Origin: Corydoras sp. C115
Taxonomy: Eukaryota > Chordata > Actinopteri > Siluriformes > Callichthyidae
Assembly: GCA_019802505.1 (NCBI GenBank)
Contig: JAFMOC010000267.1
Coordinates: 276,001 to 340,000, forward strand
Reading direction: 5' to 3'
Length of the DNA: 64,000 bases
A program made the position numbers and the translations under genes. The stretch's first letter is position 1; every line of letters starts with the position of its first letter. Positions 23,740 to 36,095 of this stretch are shown here, in pieces. The notes under the pieces were generated by a model, which searched no databases, was not told where the DNA came from, and worked only from the letters and a program-made list of their open reading frames with translations.

Positions 23740-24230
23740 TAGAGCTGTGCGATACCAAGAATTTTGGTATCGATCCGATACCAAGTAAATACAGGGCCAA
23801 TATCGCGATATTCGATACCGATACCGATACATTTTAATATTTAAGCTTCATTGATCCAAAAGACCTAGTATAGAATTTCTCCAAACATTGTAGGTGACAA
23901 CAAAATAATGTATCCCAATCAACATCTTTGTTTAGAAACAATGGGACAGTAATAAAACAAAGTTTGCTTTAACGTGAGGAAAAGATATATTTTTGAGGTA
24001 CAAAAGGAGAAAAGACAATACAAATATAAAGTAAAAATGCTCCCCTCACTAGACAGTTTTTTCTTTCTTTGTTTCTTTTTTTCAAATAGAATTGTTCTTA
24101 GGCAAAACAATAAAAAAAAAGGAATTTTCACACACAAAAAACTTGAGTATCGATCTTTTTACGGAAGTATTGTTCAATACCAGCGTTGGTATCGATATTA
24201 TCTATATTTGTATCGATCCGCATAGCTCTA
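23740..24230. mobile_element. Non-autonomous hAT element with perfect 8-bp duplication
   Basis: Ends are TAGAGCTGTGCG and CGCATAGCTCTA (11 of 12 paired). ATTCTGAT is repeated exactly at 23732-23739 and 24231-24238. Inside are repeated GATACCGATAC / GGTATCGAT blocks in inverted orientation. No transposase is present. It sits about 150 bp upstream of the vps26c start codon. Confidence 0.95.
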
Positions 24231-24238
24231 ATTCTGAT

Positions 24239-24675
24239 CATATAGATTGCAATCTATTTCAGGGCAAACACATTCAGTCACATCTGTGGCGTTTAATCAC
24301 CACTTCTCCATCAGACGTGTTTGTGTTCTGCAGAAGGCAGACATGAGGAGAACATGCAAACGCCATGCAGAACAGAGCATGTCTATACTAGCTGAACTTA
24401 GGGGCTAGATTGCCAACCATTGCTGCACGCCCTGTATATAACAATGATGATTGAAAATTTGTTAATAACTTAGAATTTTCAAAATTATTCATAAATCTGA
24501 CAAAAAAAACGTCATAAAAGAGGATGGGATCAAACTATATTAAAGTTTAAGCACAAACTTTATCTTCACTCATCTTGCATTTAGGCATCTATCATGCTTA
24601 CACTGCTGTAAACAAGTGTCTGCACCTTAAATGGATTTTGTCCACTGGAAACGTCAGTTCAGAATAAATAATGAC
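24239..24675. other. Intergenic, nothing recognised
   Basis: AT-rich DNA between the hAT element and the next SINE; no credible open frame or repeat. Confidence 0.5.
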
Positions 24676-24686
24676 ACAACAATATT

Positions 24687-24798
24687 CATTTATTTATTAT
24701 GTTCCACTTAATCCTCTACTAGGGTCGCCGGGGGGGATTCCCCTTTCCCATTTCATGCGCTAGGCAGATACACCCAGGACAGGATTAATTGCTGGACA

Positions 24799-24861
<63 letters not shown>

Positions 24862-25033
24862 TATATGGGGTAATTTAGAGCATTCAATTTAGCTTGAATC
24901 CATGTTTTTGGACTGTGCGAGGAAACTGGAGAAGCCAGCAGAAACCCAGGTGGACACGGGAAGAACATAGAAACTCCACCCAGATTGGGATTTGAACCCA
25001 GATCCCCTGCGCTGAGAGTCACTCTTCCACCTG
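24687..25033 (-). repeat. RTE-tailed tRNA-SINE with internal (CA)n expansion and 11-bp duplication
   Basis: ACAACAATATT is repeated at 24676-24686 and 25034-25044. The variable CA-rich middle of the SINE has grown to a (CA)28 run at 24803-24858. Confidence 0.93.
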
Positions 25034-25044
25034 ACAACAATATT

Positions 25045-25553
25045 AAACTTGGTCATTTATTTATTGAAAAAAAAAAAAAAAAAACTCCACAATTACTGAG
25101 TTATAGATGCATGTGAACCTTCAGGAGTAGTAGACTTAGATAAAAGATTCGGGTGGGATGCAGCTCTGGGGTTAATTTTCGGTTAAGGTCTGTGTTTGTA
25201 TATTTTAAAAAAGGCTAAGTTAAAAAGAACTAATATACTTGGCCCTGATTTATGAAGGAGTTGCTGCTATGCAATGTTTTTTTCTGCCTTATGTGGCAAA
25301 GATTTAAGAGTGCTGACAGCTGAGGGACAACCGTCAGTTTTGACGGACTGAGACACCACCGACCAGCAGCTTATGGTTAACCACCTAAACATCAGCAAGA
25401 ATTTTGCAAAACAGAATTCATGAACAGTAAAATTGCGATCTGGTGTTTTTAATCAATAAGACAACAATTAGTTAAGAATGAGCAGAGATTTCTTTAAAGA
25501 ACTGGGTTCTATTAAAGTTAGATACTCAACAGCATGTGTGTAAATGAGGCACG
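25045..25553. other. Intergenic, nothing recognised
   Basis: AT-rich; a poly(A) run of about 18 near 25067-25084. No gene. Confidence 0.5.
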
Positions 25554-25610
25554 AATAATGAAAGTTTTAAGATAGATAAGATCTTATCTATCTTAAAAAC
25601 TTTCATTATT
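25554..25610. repeat. Near-perfect palindrome, about 27-bp arms
   Basis: The left arm AATAATGAAAGTTTTAAGAT continues to GATAAG; the right arm is its reverse complement with one extra A, and there is essentially no spacer (centre GATAAGATCTTATC). It could form a cruciform or hairpin. Confidence 0.9.
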
Positions 25611-25749
25611 TGTAATTTTCATCGCAACAGCAGCATCAAAATATAGAAAAATAAAGATATTTATGCATATTTACAAGATGATAATAGAAAGAAAAATAAA
25701 ATATAAATGATGGTAAAATCAATTTACAAATTACAGAACCTACAAACCT

Positions 25750-26002
25750 TGGTTTGATTCTCCTCGTGTCCTCTGGGTTCTCCGGTTTCCTCCCACAGTC
25801 CAAAAACATGGATCAAGGTCAATTGAATTCTCCAAATTATCCCATATAGAGTGTGTCTGTGTGAGTGTGTGGCCCGCGATAGATTGGCGCCCTGTCCTGG
25901 GTGTATCTGCCCAGCACCCGAAACGTTCTCCCCTGGATGGGCATGGGGAACCCCCCCCCGCGACCCTAGTAGAGGATAAAGCGGAAGATAATTGATGAAT
26001 GT
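25750..26002 (+). repeat. RTE-tailed SINE, 5'-truncated
   Basis: Lacks the tRNA head; starts in CTCCTCGTGTCCTCTGGG and ends GGATAAAGCGGAAGATAATTG. Confidence 0.88.
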
Positions 26003-26017
26003 TTTTGGTGTTCTGCA

Positions 26018-26115
26018 TACTTTGTTAGTTCTCTAATAGTCAGGACCACCACAAAACCAATCTTGTCTTGGTTAAATCTGATTACTTCACTGCAGTGACA
26101 CTGACACAATTCTTT
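26018..26115. mobile_element. Fragment of the palindromic DNA element
   Basis: Shares CTCTAATAGTCAGGACCACCAC and GCAGTGACACTGACAC with the family seen at 7646 and 9811. Confidence 0.55.
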
Positions 26116-26904
26116 ATTTTATTTATGAAGGCAAGCTGTTCTGGCTCAAATGTAGCAAAACAAGCCCAAACGATGAAACTGTCACTACCTTGTTTCACAG
26201 AGGGGATGACATTTTAAAGCTGGAATGCACAGGGATTTTTTTCTCCAAGCTTTTCATTCAAACCACAAAACATCCTTTAGCTTGTCCATGTGATTTCTAC
26301 AGAAAACAGACAGCAAGTGTTCTACTAATGATGGAATATATCACTTATTACTAAGTTTTGCAACCTTTTCCACTCTGAATATCATTAAGAACTCTTCATT
26401 TGTTGCCCCTATAAATCTATTGTACTTATATCATAATACTCAAATAAAATATGTGATAAAACTTTTATCGATTCCTGTCCTTTTAAGGAATGGTGTCTGT
26501 TTAGACCTAACAGTAACTTCATATACTAATTTACAGTTACAGTTTTATATTGTGCATATTGAATTATTTTCCTCAATTAAGAAATGACAAATAAACAAAA
26601 ATAACAAAATAAGTAGAAAGTAACAACTTATAGGAGGAAAACATAAAGACAAAAAAAGTGAAATTAGGTGAAATGAAAGAAACAGGATAATAGAAAGATA
26701 ATATTTATAATACAGTCAATTGTGCACTCTACCAACATATGTACAAAAAGAAGAAATGAAAAAGAACAGAAAAATCAGAAGATATAAACATAAAACAATA
26801 AAAACACATAAGAGATGAGAAAACAAATAATGAAATAAAAAAAATAATCAAAATAATTACAAAAACAGAATAAAAAGAAATAGTGAAAAAAAGATGTATT
26901 AAAA
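26116..26904. other. Intergenic, A-rich on the plus strand, nothing recognised
   Basis: Purine-rich from about 26580 to 26900. The antisense open frame here codes only for a low-complexity F/I/S run and is rejected. Confidence 0.5.
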
Positions 26905-27146
26905 AAATCAATTCAATTTAACACTCTAAATTGACCCATAAAGTGTGTGTTTGTGTGTGTGTCTCTGTGAGTGAATGTGTGCCCAGCAATGGAGTGCCGT
27001 CCTGTCTTGGGTGTATCTGCCCAGCGCCCAAAACTTTCTCCCGTGGATGAGCATGGGGAACCCCCCCCCCCACACACACACACACACACACGACCATAGC
27101 GGAGGATTAAGGGGAAGATAATGAATGAATGAATGAATGAATGAAT
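26905..27146 (+). repeat. RTE-tailed SINE, 3' half
   Basis: TTTAACACTCTAAATTGACCC to GGATTAAGGGGAAGATAATG with an (ATGA)n tail; includes an internal (CA)n at 27071-27091. Confidence 0.85.
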
Positions 27147-27244
27147 TTTACTAATACAGAACAAACAGATTAAATGGTCACAAAATGCATTTGCAATTAC
27201 CAGAGTAAAATTGGTTAAAATGTTTAAAAATCAAATTTAAATAT

Positions 27245-27530
27245 ATGTTAATATTTTAAATTAATCCTCTACTCAGGTCATTTGGGGGGGGGGGGGGGGT
27301 TGTCACTCACACAGACACACACAAACAAACACACGCTATATGAGTCAATTTTGAGCATTCAATTTATCTTGAATCCATGTTTTTGTACTGTGGGAGGAAA
27401 CCCATATGAACATGAGGAGAACATGTAAACTCCACCCAGATTGGGATTCAAACCTGAGAAAACAAATGTGCTAACCACTAAGCACTGAGAAACAAATGTG
27501 CTAACCACTAAGCCACCGTGCCACCCCTAG
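27245..27530 (-). repeat. RTE-tailed SINE, degenerate, with poly(G)
   Basis: Complement of the SINE with a G16 run near 27283-27298. The segment GAGAAACAAATGTGCTAACC occurs twice (27455 and 27488), a local duplication near the head. Confidence 0.8.
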
Positions 27531-27609
27531 GCTATTATTTGCATTTTATATATTTTTTAATAAATTGTATTATATTATTTTTTTTAATATAGAATGACAA
27601 TAATAGCCT

Positions 27610-27985
27610 AGGGGCGGCACGGTGGCTTAGTGGTTAGCACTCTCAGCGCTAGGGATTCCCGTCTCGAATTCCAATCTTGGTGGAGTTTCCATGTTCTCCC
27701 CGTGTCCTCGTGGGTTTCCTCCAGGTTCTCCGGTTTCCACCCACAGTCCAAAAACATGGATCAAAGTCAATTTAATTCTCCAAATTACCCTATATAGAGT
27801 GTGCCTGTGTGTGCGTCTATGTGAATAAGTGTGAGTGAGTGAGTGAGTGAGTGAGAGAGTGCCCAGCGATAAATTGGTGCCCTGTCCCAGATCTTCCCAG
27901 CACCCGAAACATTTTTCCCGGATGGGCATGAGCGACCCCCCCATGACCCTAGTAGAGGATAAAGTGGAAGATAATGGATGGATGA
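27610..27985 (+). repeat. RTE-tailed tRNA-SINE, near full length
   Basis: GGGGCGGCACGGTGGCTTAG head to GATAAAGTGGAAGATAATGG tail, with an expanded GAGT repeat near 27833-27855. Confidence 0.88.
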
Positions 27986-28206
27986 AAGGAAATTGTATTA
28001 TAATTAAATAGTAATATTAATAACAATAATTAAAGATTTGAGGACTGGTAAAGGTGAATTTTGCATAATGAATATGGTTTAATAAGCGTATTTGAACAAA
28101 TATTAACAATATTAACATCTAGTCTAATCAGGATTTAAGATTTTGACACTTTTGCTGGCTGCTTCACAGAACTTTTCTGTCTTCGCATAACTTCCGAATG
28201 CCCTGC

Positions 28207-28482
28207 AGGGTGGGGGGGGGGGGGGGGGGGGGGGGGGGCTTCCCCATGCCTATCCAGGTGAGAACATTTTGGGTGCCATACACAGTATATGTACACATAC
28301 ACAGGGCACCAATCTATCACTGGGCTCACTCACTTACACAGACACACACGATATGGGGCAATTTAGAGCATTTCATTTACCATGAATCCATGTTTTTGGA
28401 CTCCTCCCAGATTGGGATTCGAACCCAAATCTCCAGCACTGGGAGGCGAATGTGCTAACCAATAAGCCACCATGCTGCCCCA
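28207..28482 (-). repeat. RTE-tailed SINE (tandem unit 1) with G-run
   Basis: A long G tract (28208-28238, one interruption) joins CTTCCCCATGCCTATCC, then the SINE continues to GCCACCATGCTGCCCC. Confidence 0.85.
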
Positions 28483-28554
28483 TGGCTATTATTGTTATTC
28501 GATATTTTTTAATATAAATTTTATTATAATTAAATGTACTATTACTATTAATAG

Positions 28555-28898
28555 CGGCACGGTGGCTTAGTGGTTAGCACGTTCGCCTCTCAGCACTAGG
28601 GATTCCCGGTTCGAATCCCCATCTGGGTGGAGTTTCCATGTTCTCCCCGTGTCCGCGTGGGTTTCCTCCGGCTTCTCCGGTTTCCTCCCACAGTCCAAAA
28701 ACATGGATCAAGTTAATGGAGTTCTCTAAATTGCCCCATATAGAGTGTGCTTGAGTGTGTGAGTGTGTACCCAGCGATGGATTGGCACCCTGTCCTGGGT
28801 CTATCTGCCCAGCGCCCGAGATGTTCTCCCCTGGATGGGCATGGGGAACCCCACCGCGACCCTAATAGAAGATAAAGCGGGAGATAATGAATGAATGA
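28555..28898 (+). repeat. RTE-tailed tRNA-SINE (tandem unit 1) with 14-bp duplication
   Basis: ATTACTATTAATAG is repeated at 28541-28554 and 28899-28912. Full head, B box GGTTCGAATCC and tail. Confidence 0.95.
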
Positions 28899-29102
28899 AT
28901 TACTATTAATAGTAATAGCAATAATAAAAGAAGATGGTGCATTTGAGGACTGGTAAAGTGGAATTTTGCATAATAAATATGGTTTAATAAACGTTTTTGC
29001 GTAAATATTAACATCTGATCTAATCAGGATTTAAGATTTTGACACTTTTGCTGGCTGCTTCACAGAACTTTTCTGTCTTCGCATAACTTCGCATGCCCTG
29101 AA

Positions 29103-29364
29103 GGGGGGGGGGGGGGGGGGGCTTCCCCATGCCTATCCAGGGGAGAACATTTTGGGTGCCATACCCAGTATATGTACACATACACAGGGCACCAATCTAT
29201 CACTGGGCTCACTCACTTACACAGACACACACGATATGGGGCAATTTAGAGCATCTCATTTACCTTGAATCCATGTTTTTGGACTCCTCCCAGATTGGGA
29301 TTCGAACCCAAATTTCCAGCACTGGGAGGCGAATGTGCTAACCAATAAGCCACCATGCTGCCCT
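29103..29364 (-). repeat. RTE-tailed SINE (tandem unit 2) with G-run
   Basis: Second copy of the unit's minus-SINE; its G tract is shorter (29104-29121). Confidence 0.85.
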
Positions 29365-29437
29365 ATGGCTATTATTGTTATTCTATATTTTTTTATATAA
29401 ATTTTATTATAATTAAATGTACTATTACTATTAATAG

Positions 29438-29737
29438 CGGCTTCCCGGTTCGAATCCCCATCTGGGTGGAGTTTCCATGTTCTCCCCGTGTCCGCGTGGG
29501 TTTCCTCCGGGTTCTCCGGTTTCCTCCCACAGTCCAAAAACATGGATCAAGTTAATGGAGTTCTCTAAATTGCCCCATATAGAGTGTGTTTGAGTGTGTG
29601 AGTGTGTACCCAGCGATGGATTGGCACCCTGTCCTGGGTGTATCTGCCCAGCGCCCGAGACGTTCTCCCCTGGATGGGCATGGGGAACCCCACCGCGACC
29701 CTAACAGAGGATAAAGCGGGAGATAATGAATGAATGA
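29438..29737 (+). repeat. RTE-tailed SINE (tandem unit 2), head deleted
   Basis: Same insertion as at 28555 duplicated with the unit. About 48 bp of the head, including the A box, is missing: TTAATAGCGG joins directly to CTTCCCGGTTCGAATCC. Confidence 0.88.
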
Positions 29738-29945
29738 GTTACTATTAATAGTAATAGCAATAATAAAAGCAGACGGTGCATTTGAGGACTGGTAAAGTGG
29801 AATTTTGCGTAATAAATATGGTTTCATAAACGTTTTTGCGTAAATATTAACATCTGGTGTAATCAGGATTTAGGATGTTGACACTCTTGCTGGCTGCTTC
29901 ACAGAACTCTTCTGTCTTCGCATAACTACCGATTGCCCTGAATGT

Positions 29946-30715
29946 AGCCTCAGACTGGCCACGCCCCTTGGAATGTAAAATTGATTGGCAGTTTCTAAGG
30001 CAACTCGGGAAAGTGTCTACGTCATGAGGTCATCCGGGAACTTGGGGAGGGGGTGATTGACAGTCGTCATGGTAACGTTCTTACTCGGGTTCCATTTTGT
30101 TGGTTAGTTTTTTCTTCCGCGGAACATTAGAGGGTTGAGCGCGGGTGTGGACGTTAATGGAGGCGAATAATTGAATCCGATTAAAGATCGATTGAGTGGC
30201 CAGTGCGTCGGGTCCGGGGCGGAGTGGGAGGGAGCGCGCTTAGACGGGGATGTGCGAGGTGCGCCGGGGCCGGTCCGCTGCGCAGGTTTGGAACGCGCGC
30301 CATTTTGTAAAATTTACACAAAAAAGGCAGAAGTAGCCGGAGGAGGATGAGATCTGCCCCGAGAGACGCAGCTCGCTCACCGATGCTCCACGGCTTCTTT
30401 CCGCCCGCTATGCGCTCCGGAGCTGCGTGCGCTGTGCAGCTGGTACGCCCGGCGCGTCACTGACAGTCCGCGTCTTCTCGGCGAGGGACAAAATGTAGCT
30501 GGCTTTCACATCGGATAAGTTTGTGTGTGTTGACGGAGCGGCGCTGTTGATCGGGACTGGAGTTGTGACACAAAGTCAGTCCACTCAGGGTTGAGAAGAC
30601 ATTCAATCGCGCAGGTTTGGTTCTGGGTTCCAATCGTTCTGGGGCTCGTCTTTTAAACGCGGACGGATATTCCGCTGTTCCTCCATCCATAGACGGACGG
30701 ACACGTAGCAACAAG
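29946..30715 (+). promoter_or_regulatory. dyrk1a: dyrk1a CpG island, promoter and non-coding exon 1
   Basis: From about 29950 the DNA becomes GC- and CpG-rich and repeat-free. A GC box-like CCACGCCCCTT lies at 29959, and a YY1-type GCCATTTTG at 30299-30307. Exon 1 ends at 30715 with the strong donor AAG|GTAAGT. Its 5' end cannot be fixed from sequence but lies within about 30100-30400. It holds no ATG-led long frame in the sense direction. Confidence 0.75.
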
Positions 30716-32320
30716 GTAAGTTCTCCTGCACGAGCGGCTAAAGGATGCTAGCTTAGCGGGCTACTGATTCTGATTCCGATACATTCCGATCGGCGGCGTC
30801 CTACCCCGCGCACCATCGGGAGAATAGCATGGCTAATTATTGCCTCCAGTCTATTGTTTTCGGACCCACCGTGAAGTCCAAGGCACGCCGTTTAGGACGC
30901 GGCCGCAAACGGACACAGCTAATAGATGTTACCGGGCGTATTAAAATGTAGTTCGAACTTCGATTTATTATTTTAACGTCCCGAGTTAACGGCTGGTTAT
31001 TTGTCCAGTCCGTCAGGTAGTTTGGGTGTGGTAGAAGTGCCAGTTAAGTTCACCTTGGGACTTATGTATTTTTCTTTCAGGCCAAAGTGTCTTACCGCTT
31101 CTGACGCTCATTAGCGCGCTAACGTTAGCAGCCTCAAAACAGCCTCCTAATTCATACATAGTCCCGCACGTTGATTTGGGACCAAGCGGTATCATTCCTA
31201 CACAAAGTGATCGGACCTGAAAGGATGCAGACTGCCGTTTTAAACCCACCGGTTGTATTTGGCTTTCTTATTTGCGATGGTCTTTTGAATTAGCTCCTTG
31301 GCTAAGTTAGCATCTTTAGCCGTTGCTACCTGTGTGACAGCTCCGCCGGACGCTCGCTTTAAACTGACGCTCAGCAGTTTCCAGACAAAAACGATCATAT
31401 TGCCATTTAATTTGCACCACGAATGAATAAAACGTCATTAAAGTTGCACTCCTTATAGTCTGTTTCCTTGCACAACATTTAAATGGGTTTGTTAATTGTG
31501 TTGGACCATTAATCACAACCATATTCTATAATATACACTCAGGTTTCCTTAATAATATTAATGTGAACAACTGTAACAGGCAGAATGCAATTCTTCATCC
31601 ACTTGCAAAATGCGGCGTTGTCTCGCATTCGAACGTTTAAACGGTTTGTTAGTAACTCCTTGTACAGCGAGTTGTAAATTGACAATTTAAAGCCATTTCA
31701 AATAACCCGTATTATTAAAGCCTGAAAGCATAGATTGAAAAGACTCCACAGTTTTTTTTGGTCGTATTTTTACGATTAAACGAGGCACCTTCATGGTCCC
31801 CATGTGTTTTTGTTTACATCGGGTTCACTGCATTTGTGAGTGCACACTGAGTGAATCATTGCATTACCGACCTCACATAATCACATGTACATTCAGCTCA
31901 TCTGTTTCTAAACTGGAACGTAGGTTTAACCAGTAATGGTTCTATTACATACATACATACATACATACACTGTTTGTCAGTGCAAGAATTCACAGGTTAG
32001 TTGCTCATCACCTATCGACAATACCTAAGAAGTCTTAGAATTGCATTACAGACCAACCCTGGGCCTTGTTTTTTATAATTATTAGGTGCAAGACTGTAAA
32101 TTTTACTGGAATAAGGTGTATGTCTCTTATGTAATGCATGGAAGTGTGTTTGTTGCATAACGCAAGAGAACTATTCTGGAGTACAACGTTCTTGGAACAG
32201 TAATCCATTAGATATTTACAGTTTTTAAGTGAAGCCTTCCATGTCCTTCTTATTTAACAAAGAACATATTTAACATTGTCTTTTAGTTTAACAGGGTCTA
32301 TACATGGTCTGTTTTTACAG
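30716..32320. other. dyrk1a first intron
   Basis: CpG-rich for the first about 400 bp, then AT-rich. A short (TACA)n tract lies at 31949-31969. No transposon is recognised, which is unusual for this window. Confidence 0.65.
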
Positions 32321-32433
32321 CTCCACACCAATGATCGAGCAAGTCGAAGAGAAAGTCGAACATCTACCGTTAAAAGACCCTGCTAAAAAAACAGGGCTGT
32401 TCTCTCGTAGAAACCACTTCAAAGTTGGTTCAG
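32321..32433 (+). other. dyrk1a: dyrk1a leader exon 2 with upstream ATG
   Basis: Bounded by TTTTTACAG and CAG|GTAGCT. It contains ATG at 32331 that opens a frame of 34 codons to the exon end (MIEQVEEKVEHLPLKDPAKK...). The exon is called from splice sites, open frame and position; no transcript was available. Confidence 0.6.
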
Positions 32434-32627
32434 GTAGCTTGGGCTTTACTTAATCTCTGCTGCTGATGTGTTTAAAATGTTATCATTATTATTATTAATA
32501 AGCTTAAAATGCTGCTGATAAATTTTCACATGTCCTTTCAGTTTGTAAAGTTATTCTTATTATTGTAACCCTAAAAAGTAATGCTGATTTCTCTTCACTT
32601 CATGTCCTAGTGTACTGTGGTTTGCAG

Positions 32628-32680
32628 ATGGACTCCTCTGCCAGGATGATATGAGATTTGTCAGAAGACGATGCATACAG
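32628..32680 (+). other. dyrk1a: dyrk1a leader/start exon
   Basis: Bounded by TTTGCAG and CAG|GTTGGT. The dyrk1a start codon ATGCATACAG (M-H-T-G) is at 32671. ATG at 32628 opens a 9-codon frame, MDSSARMI stop; ATG at 32651 lies in the frame of the long upstream ORF. Confidence 0.85.
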
Positions 32681-33796
32681 GTTGGTTTAGTTCATTCATT
32701 ATTACCCACAGGTCTGTGTTTGTGCTTTTAGACCAATTTGGCATAAAGAGAACATTTTTGTTTTGTTGTATGTTTTTTTTTCAGACTAAAAAATAAAAGC
32801 AGTTTAATGTGAATGTTGCTGTGCATTTGGAGTTTTATACACCTAAAAAGTGCACTTTATACTTTTATGATTGCTGATTTGCTAAATGGGAGAGCTTTGT
32901 GATGAGCACTGTGCTATGTTGTGGTTTGTTTAGAACAATCTTTGTGACTTGGTGTGCTTTGTTGTTTGCTGTGGGGGCAGTCTTGGACATCTTGGACCTG
33001 TTTACAGCAGCTTGAGTTTACTTAAAAAAAATCGTCTGAAGCAAACCTGGCGACAACCTGAGAGTGACATTTTGATTGGTGTAGAAACTGCATAAGCTAG
33101 TTATTTTCAATCTGGAGGTCATTTCTGCCCAATAAGTCAAAGTAAATCAGCCTTGCATGAAGTTCTCTATTTAGGGCAAACGCGCTTCTCAACTATAAAT
33201 GTTTAAAAATATAGGCCATGCTCCCTCCTGGCAGCTGCTGCACATATTCTGCTCCTGTCTCCAGGGTCAGCTATCCTGAGTTCCTTTCTTGGAGAAACTG
33301 ATTCCGGGTTCCTAACCCGTGAGCTTTTCTGTCAGCAAATACTGTGTTAAACTGTGCTGGGAAATGTGTCAAAGTGCAATGCAATTTCATGCCTGTTACC
33401 CGTTTTCCTATTGGCTGGTGTGCCGGTGCTTTGCCCTAGCAACAAAAGTGGGTTATTTGCATACGCTTTCCTGATTGGTTCCCGCTCTGACACGGTAACC
33501 AATGGTGCACTATCTTCCTGGTGGTAGGCTATGCTAATGAGGCACTGTTGCTGGGGCTTGAGAGGCACCGGTTGCCAGTGTGCTTCTGGTGCATTGTGAC
33601 TGCCTGGTGAGAGACGGTGATAAATGAGGGCTTAATGATCTGCACAATTCCCTCTCACTGCAGACACATTCAACGTTTTAAAACGCCATTCTTGACACAG
33701 TTTGTCAGTGTGTGTGACCATGTTAAATTGAGCAGCCTAAATCAGATTGCTACAAAAGGGCGGCCGGTGGAGCTGTTTGTTTGAATGACTGGATGT

Positions 33797-33841
<45 letters not shown>

Positions 33842-36012
33842 TGCATTCTGTTTCGCAGATCTTTTTAGTTGGTTTAAGTAAAACAGTTTTGCTTCATGAG
33901 ATGATCTCTTGCTTTGTGACTATGAACAAGCTGTTGCTGTGTGTAAGGGTGTGTGTGGCCACGCCATCTCGTTCTTCAGATACAGTGGATTTCAATAATG
34001 TAATACTGTGGGGAGGCTCAAAGATGGTTCTAGCTACATGATTGCTGCAGAGATGGGAAGTGTAGTTTTGCAGTGCTACTGGAAGGATGTGTCCTCTGCC
34101 CCAAGTAAAATCAGTTGGAAGAGTGACGGCGAACCAGCTGAGTCATACACACATACACTCTAGCACATTGCTCCACTTGCTCTTGTTCTCTCCCTCATGT
34201 TATACAATGGCACCTGGCAGACAAGTCAGGCTGAAGGAGTATGTGGGAGTACTGTTGTAGGATCAACTGTGGTTGCTTTTCATAGGAGCTGTTCTGTCAA
34301 CTATCAGTATTAGAATCTAAGGTAGCAAATGGTCCCCCCTCCTGCCCCGCAATATCTGCTATTACGCCCACTTGTCAAATATTTAGGTTTTAAAAGGATT
34401 GGAGAGTTTTAAACCATACTATAGCAATACTTTTAGGATATACAGAGATGAAGTAATTATTTTATTTATTTAATTACAAACCCATTTCTTATTATTAATG
34501 AATGTAAGTATAAATGCTAACCTGTATTTGTGGTAGTGATTTAAAAATGCAGTATATTATTATTATTGTTTTTTTTTAATTTCCAAGTTATAATTGTGTT
34601 CTATGTCGGTATGACCAATAGTTGGGCATTTGGATAACCACACCCAACTTATAAAAACACAAATTATTTTGATTCCTAATTATTAAACAATTTACCACAA
34701 CCCAATCAATACTGAAGCATTAATGTAACAAAAATATGGTAAATTTTCCTAGCTAAACTTATATTAAGTAACTGGACTGAGAATTGTTCTAAGTGTTTGA
34801 TTTGATGCTTATGTTATGATCATTTTCTGTCAAAGCCTTAAATAAACTTCTTATTGTTCTGGTGGCTTCAGTTAAAGATCTAGATTAAAAGCAATCAGTA
34901 CGTTTGTGTTGAAAGGTGTCACTCCCACAGCATCGTGGCTTCATCTAATTAAAAACCACATGATCTCGAATTCGTTGTAATTAGCTACTATTCTGCTTTC
35001 CATTTTAATTTTACCTTTAGTTGTTTTTTGTCGTTATGATGTGAGACTGGGTGTCCACTTTGATGAACCATTATATATTTATTTTAAATGTAGGCTTCCA
35101 CTGTGGAAGCAAAGTAATATCATTTAACTTTCCCAAATTTCCCAGAGTCTCAAGCTTGACTCATAATTGCTTTTGGTTTCCGTTCCAATTTTATTAACCA
35201 GTTTTTTTATTTATTTTATTTATTTTTTTATTTTTTTCTTGAAGCATTAAATACAACAAAATGTCACTTAAGATTTTAAGGGAAGCAGCAACTTAAATAG
35301 ACTTGTTGCCAGTAGACTTGCAAGTTGCAATCTAATTTATTTGGTTTCTTTAGCAGTTAATCTTCCGAGTCTCTCACTTTTTTATCAGGTTAGATCAAGA
35401 TACTCTTGATGAAGTAGTTTAAACCTTTGGCAGAACCGAAAAAATAAGTAGAATTTGGATCTGATGTTTTACTTTCACACATGCATTATTCACCCGATGT
35501 TCTCACCTTTTTTTGGGGTGTCACTTTTATTTCAAAAATAATGTTTTTTTTTTTACTTTGTTTTGGATTTAAAACATTCAAGTTGCATTTTTTTATCAGG
35601 ACAAGCAAAGTTTCTATTAAAGTATAGATTAATGAAGGAATGCGTTACATTAGTTGGGTCATTAATATGCCCAATTGTTATTAATTCTGCGGTCTTTTCG
35701 ATTCACTCCATACTCAGGGGCATAAATAGCCCTTATACTAAGGGGTTGGCACAGCTTATGTTGTAGATGTTTACATTTTTTTATACAGAGCTAATAGATC
35801 GCAGGTATTTTAGGGCAGTACGTGTGAAAGTTAATAATACATTTTTATTAAACATATTCCTAATTTTTGGACTGCTGCTTACCTTACCTAATTACTTACC
35901 TAATTAGCTTCAAGTTTTTACTTGATGAATGATTAGCATTTTACTGCTGAAGCTTTTTCTCTTATATATTTGCTTTCAGTCAATTTTACAAGTTACAGTT
36001 ACAAGTTCAACT

Positions 36013-36095
<83 letters not shown>

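Larger units (their letters stand above)
28037..29945. repeat. Tandem duplication of a SINE-bearing unit (about 0.9 kb)
   Basis: The sequence GAGGACTGGTAAAG recurs at 28037, 28944 and 29784, each followed by AATTTTGCATAAT-like sequence. Each of the first two is followed by GACACTTTTGCTGGCTGCTT, a poly(G)/minus-SINE block, a short AT-rich stretch and a plus-SINE. The third copy stops after CTGGCTGCTTCACAGAACTC at about 29945 where unique DNA begins. A related, older version precedes it at about 27245-28036. Confidence 0.85.

Noticed and set aside
28198..28458. Glycine-run frames over G tracts in SINEs
   Set aside because: Repeat DNA; no coding evidence.
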